A stretch of DNA of 14,889 nt from assembly GCA_937967705.1 (NCBI GenBank), contig CALCJG010000131.1:1-14889 (forward strand). Reading direction: 5' to 3'. Position 1 is the first letter of the stretch. Every line of letters starts with the position of its first letter. The notes below the pieces were generated by a model, which was not told the DNA's origin, ran no database searches, and saw only the letters and a program-made list of their open reading frames with translations. This DNA is from an uncultured Spirochaetia bacterium (GTDB taxonomy: Bacteria > Spirochaetota > UBA4802 > JAGODF01). Position numbers and translations under genes: made by a program. This document shows, one piece after another, positions 7,098-13,987 of the stretch.

Positions 7098-7835
7098 TTA
7101 GGGCATTGTCGTCGTACTGATTAAATAGTCCGATAAGGCACTTTCATTGTCCCCAGAAAAATAACTAACCTTAAAATAATACTTGGTCATGCTGGAAAGG
7201 CCAGAAATCGTTGTACTACTGTAACTTAACCCTGTCCCAATAATTGTTTTCACTTTAACATAAGGGCCATCACTGTTTAACGATTGATAGATATATGAAC
7301 CTGACGCAACAGAAGGCATTGGAGCCATATAATCCCAATGAAATTGGACACTACTTGAATCGACCATAAATTCATAAAGATTATTCGCCATGGGCAGCAT
7401 TAACAGATTAATTTCTATGGCCTCTCCCCCGTTGAGATTGAAATTTTTTTGAGCACCCCATTTTTTAACTGTTTGTTTTGCCCCTATCACTGTGATTTTT
7501 CTATTAGTTCCTGCCGGTAAGACAAGAAGGTATTCCGTCAAGAGAGGAGGTATCTGTGTTTCAATTTTATCCATACCATCCCCTTCGATGATAAGCGTCA
7601 AATTATCCCAGGTCTGATCGAAAGAGCTTCCTGCACCTGCATAAGCTGATGTACCACCAAACAGAAAGATCACAATCTTATCCCATAATGATTTCGTTAT
7701 TATATTTGCCTGATCGCTTCGATTGAGAATAATCTTCACAGTCGCCGTATCCTCAGAGGCACAACCAGCCAGCAGACCCAGGAACAGCATAGATACCATC
7801 AATACTATAATTATTCGTTTTCTTTTTATTGTCAT
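7098..7835 (-). CDS. Lipoprotein with shared N-terminal module and fibronectin III-like domain (paralogue A)
   Basis: A 245-residue lipoprotein. MTIKRKR leads into a hydrophobic core and the perfect lipobox LAGC (Cys25). Residues about 32-149 are the shared module: 'TVKIIL', a second hydrophobic stretch ending AYAGA (50-67), 'LIIEGDGMDKIETQIPP', 'LPAGTNRKITVIG', 'WGAQ', 'GGEAIEINLLMLPM'. Residues about 154-245 look like a fibronectin type III domain: 'VQFHWDY', 'YIYQSLNSDGPY', 'TISGLSSMTKYYFKVSYF', with the usual Trp, Tyr and Leu positions. It aligns without gaps to the next gene upstream (8051-8776) over residues 1-149, so the two are tandem duplicates. ATG 7835 is preferred because AAGGGG lies 7 nt ahead; a GTG 6 nt further up is too close to the SD. 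Probable cell-surface adhesion or binding protein. Confidence 0.75.
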   Translation of the reverse strand: MTIKRKRIIIVLMVSMLFLGLLAGCASEDTATVKIILNRSDQANIITKSLWDKIVIFLFGGTSAYAGAGSSFDQTWDNLTLIIEGDGMDKIETQIPPLLTEYLLVLPAGTNRKITVIGAKQTVKKWGAQKNFNLNGGEAIEINLLMLPMANNLYEFMVDSSSVQFHWDYMAPMPSVASGSYIYQSLNSDGPYVKVKTIIGTGLSYSSTTISGLSSMTKYYFKVSYFSGDNESALSDYLISTTTMP

Positions 7836-8050
7836 CGCCACACCCCTTCTTGCCTCAATTAGATGAATACCACATAATTGCCACTAATCTCCTAAGAAAT
7901 CCTTATACTCCGAACAAAACATTACAATTCAATTTCTGAAACATATATTTGTAAGTACACGACATAAAAACAATCTATAAAAATTCTTTCCAATTAGCGA
8001 GGATATTAACAGTATAACTAAATAGCAAAACCACTCTCGCTAAATTTACT
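7836..8050. other. AT-rich spacer between the tandem lipoprotein genes
   Basis: About 210 very AT-rich bases. An inverted repeat, TTAGCGAG (7994-8001) and CTCGCTAA (8036-8043) with a 34-nt loop, follows the stop of the upstream gene and could form part of a transcript end, though it lacks a canonical T-run. TTGAAT and TATAAG elements can be found on the minus strand but at 19-bp spacing. No gene was seen. Confidence 0.35.
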
Positions 8051-8776
8051 TTAAGGCCCTAATACTGAATAAATATCAGAGAAAGGACCTTCTTTTGAAT
8101 TTGAAAAATACTTAACCTTAAAATAGTATCTTTTATTATAAGTCATTCCTGTAATGATTGTTTCATGAGTCGATGCTGGTGTTATTGTTTTTATCAATAC
8201 ATATTCTCCATCTTGTGAAAATGATTGATACACATACGCACCTGTGACAATTGAAGGCATAGGATCCATGTAATCCCAATATAATCTGATCTCACCGACT
8301 GTTAGAACCATTGAGGTTATATTATTAGACATTGGCAACATTAACATTTCCAATTCAATTGATTTTCCAGCCGTCAAGTTTGACTTTTCTAAAGACCCCC
8401 ATCTTTTAAAATTATTATTATACCCAATTACAGTAAACACTCTATCGACACCTGCAGGGATTGAGACCGTAATCTCATTTTGAGTAGGGGGTATTTGTGT
8501 TTCTATGGTTTCCATCCCCTCACCTTCAACTTTTAACGTTAATTTATCCCAAGATTGACTGAATGGAGACCCATATGATGCATGCAAATCACGGCCACAG
8601 AAAATAAAAGCTATTACTCGATCTAATAAAGAATCATTTTGGAAGCTTATCTGACCTGCTCTACTTATTTTTAATGTGACCAAGGCCGTATCATCGGCAG
8701 CACAACCGGCTAGAAACCCCAGGCTCAGCATGGCAATTATCAATACGGCCAGGATTCGCTTTCTTTTTATTTTCAT
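8051..8776 (-). CDS. Lipoprotein with shared N-terminal module and fibronectin III-like domain (paralogue B)
   Basis: A 241-residue lipoprotein and paralogue of the gene downstream. MKIKRKR and the lipobox LAGC (Cys25) match the paralogue almost exactly. The shared module (about 32-149) reads 'GQISF', a second hydrophobic stretch ending LHAS (50-67), 'LKVEGEGMETIETQIPP', 'IPAGVDRVFTVIG', 'AGKSIELEMLMLPM'. By eye roughly half the residues are identical to the paralogue with no gap. The C-terminal about 90 residues are again fibronectin III-like ('IRLYWDYMDPMPS', 'YVYQSFSQDGEY', 'YYFKVKYF'). The ATG at 8776 has GGAAGG 8 nt upstream; an in-frame start further up would add 14 residues before the charged n-region and is unlikely. 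The gene is strikingly AT-rich against the GC-rich acyltransferase gene beside it. Surface binding is the likely role; the ligand is unknown. Confidence 0.75.
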   Translation of the reverse strand: MKIKRKRILAVLIIAMLSLGFLAGCAADDTALVTLKISRAGQISFQNDSLLDRVIAFIFCGRDLHASYGSPFSQSWDKLTLKVEGEGMETIETQIPPTQNEITVSIPAGVDRVFTVIGYNNNFKRWGSLEKSNLTAGKSIELEMLMLPMSNNITSMVLTVGEIRLYWDYMDPMPSIVTGAYVYQSFSQDGEYVLIKTITPASTHETIITGMTYNKRYYFKVKYFSNSKEGPFSDIYSVLGP

Positions 8777-8927
8777 CACATCAACCTTCCATATTTTTTG
8801 AAAAATGAGGGCCGCCAAACCATAACTATCTAATATTCTTCTATCGACATGATTCTTTAACAGTTGCCAGTACGTCCGTTTTTCAATATAGTGAAAAAAA
8901 ACAAAGATATCAACCTATCAGAAAAAA

Positions 8928-10019
8928 TTAAGCCGTCAACCTTTTTAACCAATCCTCCACGCTCCCGCAAAAAGCCCATCTGGACCAAAATTTTGCCAGG
9001 ATGATGTAAACCAGCAGCACCAGTACGATGACGGTAACCGTTCCCCTTTCTGAAAAGCCCTCATAGAATCCCAGCAGGCGGGAGAGCTCGCAAAAAAGGA
9101 GGATGTGGCTCAGAAAGGCGGTGAGGGAAACCCGGCCCAGAGGACTCAGAACCCCCATGATGGTATGGGGCGGCCGCTCCGAAGCTCTCGCGGACAGACC
9201 CAGCATCAGGAGCACAAAAGCGGAAGCGATGAGGAGATAGGGCGTGAGAGCCGGGAACATGTAGGGCGTCGGTACAAAGAGCCGGAAGAGCGGCCCCCTT
9301 GTGAAGAAAGGAAGACCGGTTTTATAAAGCAGAGAGAGAACCACGGCTCCTCCGAAGAAAGACAGGGCCAGGAGAAAGAAGCGACGACGACGTCCCTCAG
9401 AGAACCATCGGGCCGATGCCATTCCCAACACGAAAAGTGCGAGCCAGGGGAAGAGGGGAAACTGTCCCTCCGCCAGGGCCAGGCGAAGTACTGATCCCGG
9501 AAGGGAGAGATTGCGCATATGCTCCTCCGTCAGAAGGAGGGGGGTGTTGAGAAAATACTGCAGGAGTACGGAGATCAACAGAACCATAAAGTAAAGGGAG
9601 AGCAAAGCTCCGCTCTTCAGCCTGACCAGAAGAGGGGCCAGAAGCAAAGACGCCCCGATCAGATGCAGCACAAACCAGGAACCCGGTGAAAACCAGTGCG
9701 GCGTGAGGAGGTTGAGGAGATAGCCGGTGAGAAGCAGGGCCCCTCCCCGCTTGAGGAGCAGGATCCCTTTCCGTCCCTGCTCAATCAAAAAGGTCGAAGC
9801 GCCCCATCCCGCCAGGGCGATGAAGAGAGGCGCGGCCAGCATCCCCAGACCGTTGAGGGTCATCATCAGGGGAAACTGACGGGCCATCTCCTGAAAATCC
9901 ATCACGGGCCTTTTCCAGAGCCAGCCCAGGAGATGCTGCTGAATCATGAGGATCACCGCCAGGCCGCGGAGAGCGTCGATGGAGGATATGCGGGAAGCTG
10001 ATATGGCTTTCAGCTCCAT
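8928..10019 (-). CDS. Multi-pass membrane acyltransferase-like protein (DUF1624/DUF418 type)
   Basis: A 363-residue inner-membrane protein with about ten hydrophobic segments. The N-terminus carries 'SSIDALRGLAVILMIQQH' (12-29), the Asp-Ala-Leu-Arg-Gly block and following His typical of DUF1624, the heparan-alpha-glucosaminide N-acetyltransferase-like group, and of related YeiB/DUF418 proteins. The C-terminus reads 'WSRWAFCGSVEDWLKRLT', matching the DUF418 ending in which Trp, Gly, Glu and Trp are conserved. Members are thought to move acyl groups across the membrane onto sugars or other surface molecules; His29 is a candidate catalytic residue by analogy. It starts 12 nt after the stop of the FG-GAP lipoprotein gene and has no good SD, so translation may be coupled. 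It is clearly more GC-rich than its neighbours. Modification of a surface glycan is plausible but unproven. Confidence 0.75.
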   Translation of the reverse strand: MELKAISASRISSIDALRGLAVILMIQQHLLGWLWKRPVMDFQEMARQFPLMMTLNGLGMLAAPLFIALAGWGASTFLIEQGRKGILLLKRGGALLLTGYLLNLLTPHWFSPGSWFVLHLIGASLLLAPLLVRLKSGALLSLYFMVLLISVLLQYFLNTPLLLTEEHMRNLSLPGSVLRLALAEGQFPLFPWLALFVLGMASARWFSEGRRRRFFLLALSFFGGAVVLSLLYKTGLPFFTRGPLFRLFVPTPYMFPALTPYLLIASAFVLLMLGLSARASERPPHTIMGVLSPLGRVSLTAFLSHILLFCELSRLLGFYEGFSERGTVTVIVLVLLVYIILAKFWSRWAFCGSVEDWLKRLTA

Positions 10020-10031
10020 AATATGCTGTTA

Positions 10032-11624
10032 TCAATAAATATAGATCGAACCTTGTCTCGCATTACTACCTATATCATTATATGGTGTTCCCACAACTAC
10101 CGTTGAACCGTCACCAGAGATAGAAACCTGATAGCCATAGTTGGTAGATGCCGCTCCGTCGGATGCGGATAAAATTATCTCAGACCAAGACAAACCATTG
10201 TATCGATAGAGATAGGATTTCCCCCTTCTGGAATCCCTGTTAAACGCCCCAACCACCAGGCTATTTCCGTCATCCGATAATGCCAAAGTGAAACCATAGC
10301 GGTCCCCACCTAATCCATCCGACGCGTCAAGGCGTGTTTCCCCCCATGCCGCACCGTCCCATTTAAATATATATACTGCACCCTGATTATTATTGATAGT
10401 TGCGAATGTTGTACGCATTCCAACCGCAAAAATAAGCCCGTCAGAAGAAACGGAGACCATTCTGCCGAATTGATCGCCGGTAACCCTATCCGATGCCATG
10501 ATTTTTGTGGAAAAATTCCAAGCAGAGCCGGTCCATTTATAAACGTAAACCGCTCCGCAGTTGGTCAACGCTCCGTCATTCATCCGCGGAGCCCCCACGA
10601 TCATCGTGGATCCGTCTTTTGATATTGCAACGCTAAACCCGAAAAAAATGTCAAGCTCTGTTTCTGGAGGTGTGATAATACTTCTATTCCATGTTGAACC
10701 ATTATATTGATAGAAATAGACTGCCCCCCTTATATCAGAAGATGTGTTGAATTTATAGGAGCCCACAGCAAGCTTTGTTCCATCGGCAGAAATACTCGCA
10801 CATACGCCAAAATCGTTGCCAACAGAGCCCGGGGGGCAACTCAGTATCGTTTCATCCCAGGAAGAGCCATTCCAACGATATATATAGGTTGCTGGTTTAC
10901 GGAGGGAGGTAATTGCCACTGTCGAACCATCCGGTGTACAGGCAATACTGAAACCGAAAATATCACTTGCCACACCATCAGAGGGGGTAAGCTTACTCTC
11001 GTTCCAGCTTGTCCCGCTCCATCGATATACATATACGGCACCCATGGTTGAAGAATACCCTGTGGCACCGACAAAGATTACATCCCCTTTTTCCGACTGG
11101 ACAATATTTGAAGGATTCCCACCACCTTCGCTTCCTCCGAAATAGTGATATGCCGCACCGTCATAGGCTACAATTTTCTGTTCATACAGGGGAATGATCA
11201 TATCAGAATAGAGTACCGATGCCCCGCCATCCTTACGAAATTCCCCATAGACTGTCCGAGAACCGTGCCCTTCTGGAAGGGTTATATTCTTTACATTGGA
11301 ATAGCTTTCCCAGCCTGTCCAGCTGATCCCATCCGCGCTGAACCGCATCTCGTCGGCATTCTGGACATTGAGGTTAATCGCTACATCCCTCGACAGGGTA
11401 TAAACATCATTATTGTTTATCTTCAGATCCCCTGAAGGCAAAATGACATTAGTCGCTGGGATGTTGTCATTCTCCTTATACTGATCCATCATATTGGAAC
11501 AACGAACACCCCCAATAATGACTATTGACAGTAGAAGGATTAATGAAACACCTTTTTTTATGGTAATAGATTGTTCGGCAGAAAAATACTTCATACGCGA
11601 TTCCACACACAAAAAGATTTTCAC
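10032..11624 (-). CDS. FG-GAP/integrin-type seven-bladed propeller lipoprotein
   Basis: A 530-residue exported protein. After a long n-region comes the hydrophobic stretch 'VSLILLLSIVIIGGVRC' with Cys42 as likely lipid anchor; Arg at -1 is unusual. Residues about 55-150 form an Ig-like domain ('RFSADGISWTGWESY', 'ITLPEGHGSRTVYGEF'), common in spirochaetal and Bacteroidota surface proteins. From about 160 to the end there are seven repeats of about 50 residues of the type 'FGFSVAISKDGSTMIVGAP ... GAVYVYKWTGSAW', as in FG-GAP repeats and integrin alpha beta-propellers; seven units would close a propeller. The start is uncertain: GTG 11624 has GAGGG 7 nt upstream, whereas ATG 11630 is only 1 nt from it; an internal ATG at 11594 has a weak SD. 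It heads an apparent operon with the acyltransferase gene. Likely a surface binding or adhesion protein. Confidence 0.8.
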   Translation of the reverse strand: MKIFLCVESRMKYFSAEQSITIKKGVSLILLLSIVIIGGVRCSNMMDQYKENDNIPATNVILPSGDLKINNNDVYTLSRDVAINLNVQNADEMRFSADGISWTGWESYSNVKNITLPEGHGSRTVYGEFRKDGGASVLYSDMIIPLYEQKIVAYDGAAYHYFGGSEGGGNPSNIVQSEKGDVIFVGATGYSSTMGAVYVYRWSGTSWNESKLTPSDGVASDIFGFSIACTPDGSTVAITSLRKPATYIYRWNGSSWDETILSCPPGSVGNDFGVCASISADGTKLAVGSYKFNTSSDIRGAVYFYQYNGSTWNRSIITPPETELDIFFGFSVAISKDGSTMIVGAPRMNDGALTNCGAVYVYKWTGSAWNFSTKIMASDRVTGDQFGRMVSVSSDGLIFAVGMRTTFATINNNQGAVYIFKWDGAAWGETRLDASDGLGGDRYGFTLALSDDGNSLVVGAFNRDSRRGKSYLYRYNGLSWSEIILSASDGAASTNYGYQVSISGDGSTVVVGTPYNDIGSNARQGSIYIY

Positions 11625-11807
11625 AATCATACCCTCTAAAATGTTGCAAGGTAATCATAGTTTGAAATATATAATACCAATAAAGGCAACCATTTTTTGT
11701 GGTCAATTATTTTTGTAGTTATTAATTTTTCTGTTGATTATTATTCGATTAAACCAGGAAACTTATCTTTCGAATCCAAACCTGCTTCAGACAAAGATAG
11801 GAGTGTC

Positions 11808-11882
11808 ATGATAAATGACTATTTCTTTAAGATGCTTATATTGTCTATTAATACTCTCCTTCATCCTCCATTCCGCAATTAA
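11808..11882 (+). CDS. Possible leader peptide overlapping the next gene's start
   Basis: ATG 11808 is the start codon best spaced from AGGAG (ends 11803, 4 nt gap). It encodes 24 residues, beginning MINDYFFKMLILSIN, and stops at 11882, overlapping the first 23 codons of the 11815 gene in another frame. It could be a translated leader coupled to the main gene, or noise. Confidence 0.25.
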   Translation: MINDYFFKMLILSINTLLHPPFRN

Positions 11883-12912
11883 CTCGATGAAAAAAGCCTG
11901 GGCTTTAAACACCCGGACAGTCGTTATAATAACCGAATCCGAGGAAAAAACAGAGGACTTTGCTCAGACCCTTGAGGCTTCAATCGCTGACGAACTCGCA
12001 CGATCAGAAAAACTGAAGGTGCTAAGCAGCAAAATGATCGAGGATTTACTAAAAAAACAGGGCTTGCAATCCTGCAAGGATAAAACAAAAGAGTGCATTC
12101 AGAAAATGAGAGAGATTCTCCATGTCGAACTGGTATTGAATGTTAAGCTGACACAAAAAGAATACAACGCTGGCAAAAAGGTCATCAGTCCCTACCTGAC
12201 TCAAATCATTAAAGGCAAGTACTACGAAGTCAGCGTTGAGGTGATAGATATTACAAAAAATGTAACCCGGGAAAAATATAAAGAGCGAGACGGTTCAAAA
12301 GAAAAACTGAAAGAAAAAATGAGACAAGTAGCAATTAAAATTATTAAGCATTATGATAAAGACAAACCGCAGCCGCTTATAACCAGCAAACCCGTTAAAT
12401 CGAAGGAAACCACCTTATTTTCAACCAGCCGATTGGCCCTATGGGGTAGTGTTTTAAAACCAGTCGGCTCCTATGCTGATATTGCAAAGTCCGGTTACGG
12501 CGGGGGGGCAGGTCTTTACGGCAATCTCAAATCATATAGCTCAGTCATGCTGGGAATAAGTTTTGAATATTATATCCTCGATCCTGCAATTAGCTCAATT
12601 CAAACAATTCGTCAGTATTCGGCATCCCTTAATATCGCCTATTCAATTCTGTCAAAACCGATAATTCGACTGAGTCCTTATATTGGGGGAGGTTACATTG
12701 TATGTGAGATTAATGGAAATAAAAACAGTGCTATTAGTGAGACATCTAAAAATTATTACTATGACCCTTCAATTTCTGCCGGCCTGGATATTTCCCTTCC
12801 TATAACAGATAAACTCTCCCTGATGGTTGTTCCTGCCAATACAATCTTTTTTGAAAAGAACAATCAGGGATATTTTGTAACGGTCAAAGCCGGACTTGGC
12901 TATACCTGGTAA
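11815..12912 (+). CDS. TolB/CsgG-like N-terminal domain fused to an outer-membrane beta-barrel
   Basis: A 365-residue exported protein. A signal peptide covers about residues 1-30 (hydrophobic 8-22, AWA before the cleavage). Residues about 33-180 resemble the periplasmic domain shared by TolB-N, FlgO and CsgG-like proteins: 'TRTVVIITESEE', 'LEASIADELARSEKLKVLSS', 'CKDKTKEC' (Cys87 and Cys94, a pattern seen in spirochaetal relatives), 'LHVELVLNVKLT' and 'YYEVSVEVIDITKNV'. After a Lys/Pro linker, about 200-365 is a small barrel with alternating strands ('YGGGAGLYGNL', 'IRLSPYIGGGY') ending in 'VTVKAGLGYTW', a beta-signal with terminal Trp. The barrel size suits about eight strands. The periplasmic part could bind peptidoglycan or a partner and tether it to the outer membrane; this is inference. 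The SD is 11 nt from this ATG, longer than usual. The gene is AT-rich. Confidence 0.7.
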   Translation: MTISLRCLYCLLILSFILHSAINSMKKAWALNTRTVVIITESEEKTEDFAQTLEASIADELARSEKLKVLSSKMIEDLLKKQGLQSCKDKTKECIQKMREILHVELVLNVKLTQKEYNAGKKVISPYLTQIIKGKYYEVSVEVIDITKNVTREKYKERDGSKEKLKEKMRQVAIKIIKHYDKDKPQPLITSKPVKSKETTLFSTSRLALWGSVLKPVGSYADIAKSGYGGGAGLYGNLKSYSSVMLGISFEYYILDPAISSIQTIRQYSASLNIAYSILSKPIIRLSPYIGGGYIVCEINGNKNSAISETSKNYYYDPSISAGLDISLPITDKLSLMVVPANTIFFEKNNQGYFVTVKAGLGYTW

Positions 12913-12931
12913 AGATAAATTTCCATGTTAA

Positions 12932-12964
12932 CTTGAGCAACTCAAGAAATAGTAAATTTTTTTT
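12932..12964 (+). terminator. Weak intrinsic terminator candidate
   Basis: A 6-bp stem with a 3-nt loop and a downstream run of eight T, 20 bp after the 11815 gene stop. The stem is short and the T-run is displaced by 10 nt, so it is only a candidate. Confidence 0.35.
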
Positions 12965-13176
12965 CATAAATTTTGAATATCAATTGATTCTTCTACTTCA
13001 CCCTCAGTATATTGTTCTATTAATAATAGACAAAATTCAAAAATTAAAGCCCGACCGGGTTTATTTTGTCACTTTAATCGTTATCCATGCTCAGACATTA
13101 AAGATGAAAATGGATATACGTGGAGAGAATACAATCCATTGAATATATATCTCCCTCTCCTCACCAATAACGACGT

Positions 13177-13204
13177 TTGACTTTTATCACCATTGTACTA
13201 TATT
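13177..13204 (+). promoter_or_regulatory. Sigma-70-type promoter of the FecR operon
   Basis: TTGACT (13177-13182) and TATATT (13199-13204) are separated by 16 bp, about 30 bp ahead of the FecR gene and its strong GGAGG. Spacing and distance are right for a housekeeping promoter. Confidence 0.5.
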
Positions 13205-13234
13205 ATTAGAGGAACCATATAACGGAGGAACATC

Positions 13235-13963
13235 ATGAAGCATATAAAAAGGTTATTATTCACGGGCCTTATCCTGCTCTTTACCGCATCCGGGGCCTTT
13301 GCGGCCATATCGGTCGTTTCGGTCAAGGGCAAGGTGGCCTACAAGGACGGGGGAATTTGGAAATCCCTCTCGAAGGGACAGACCCTCTTGGAAGGCGCCA
13401 AGATCAGCACCGGGATGAACTCCTATGCCGTGCTGAACATCGACGGGGCCACCGTCAAGATCAGGCCCCTCTCCATGATCAGGGTCAACAAGAACACCCT
13501 GAAGGGCGACAGCTCCAACACCAGCCTGGGGCTGAAATACGGCAGTGTGAGCGCGAAGATACCCAAGCTCCGCAAGCTCAAGACCGTCTTCAAGGTATCC
13601 ACCCCCGTGGCCACCTCCAGCGTCCGGGGTACGGAGTTTGACGTTTCCTACGGACCCCAGTGGGGCATGATCATCTACGTGATCGACGGAAACGTTTACG
13701 GCATCGGGAACGGGATCGAAAACCTCCTGAGCGGGAATCTCCAGTTCAACCTCAAGCCCGGCAGCCCGCGGCCTGAATACCTCCTGACCAAGACGAAAAA
13801 CGGGTACATCATCAAGATCTACTCCGATTACATGACGCCCAACGAGAAGAAGTTCCATGAGTTTTTCGGAACCGACGCTTTCGGCAATTCCGAGATTCTC
13901 CCCGGCGGACTCAATCTCAAATCCAATTCCTTTATCAAGATCAGACTTATCTGGCCGCAGTAA
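13235..13963 (+). CDS. Secreted FecR-domain protein
   Basis: A 242-residue exported protein. The signal peptide (about 1-23) ends GAFA before AISVV. Residues about 25-140 form a FecR domain: 'VVSVKGKVAYKDGG', 'WKSLSKGQTLLEGAKISTG', 'VKIRPLSMIRVN', 'LKYGSVSAKIPKL' and the family's hallmark ending 'FKVSTPVATSSVRGTEFDV'. The rest (about 140-242) is not recognised. In classical FecR this domain is the periplasmic part of a transmembrane sigma regulator; stand-alone secreted versions like this are widespread in spirochaetes and proteobacteria and their role is unclear. It cannot be an anti-sigma factor alone, since there is no cytoplasmic part or membrane anchor beyond the signal. GGAGG 6 nt before the ATG fixes the start. 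It leads a tight operon with two more secreted proteins. Confidence 0.85.
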   Translation: MKHIKRLLFTGLILLFTASGAFAAISVVSVKGKVAYKDGGIWKSLSKGQTLLEGAKISTGMNSYAVLNIDGATVKIRPLSMIRVNKNTLKGDSSNTSLGLKYGSVSAKIPKLRKLKTVFKVSTPVATSSVRGTEFDVSYGPQWGMIIYVIDGNVYGIGNGIENLLSGNLQFNLKPGSPRPEYLLTKTKNGYIIKIYSDYMTPNEKKFHEFFGTDAFGNSEILPGGLNLKSNSFIKIRLIWPQ

Positions 13964-13987
13964 TATGCTGACCACAGGAGACATTCT

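Larger units (their letters stand above)
12913..13234. other. AT-rich spacer before the FecR operon
   Basis: About 320 bases with no credible gene; a 69-codon open frame here has no SD and no protein-like character. A small hairpin, CTTGAG/CTCAAG (12932-12946), is followed 10 nt later by an eight-T run (12957-12964) and may end the barrel-gene transcript. The right end holds the promoter and SD of the FecR gene. Confidence 0.45.

Noticed and set aside
9105..9494. Plus-strand open frame of 129 codons, very Glu/Arg/Gly-rich
   Set aside because: Antisense of the hydrophobic acyltransferase; Leu-rich membrane helices read backwards give such charged sequence.
12933..13142. Plus-strand open frame of 69 codons after the barrel gene
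   Set aside because: No SD, AT-driven composition, overlaps the hairpin/T-run; unlikely to be translated.
13256..13984. Minus-strand open frame of 242 codons
   Set aside because: Mirror of the FecR gene caused by GC-rich codons; Gly/Val/Asp-rich composition without domain character.
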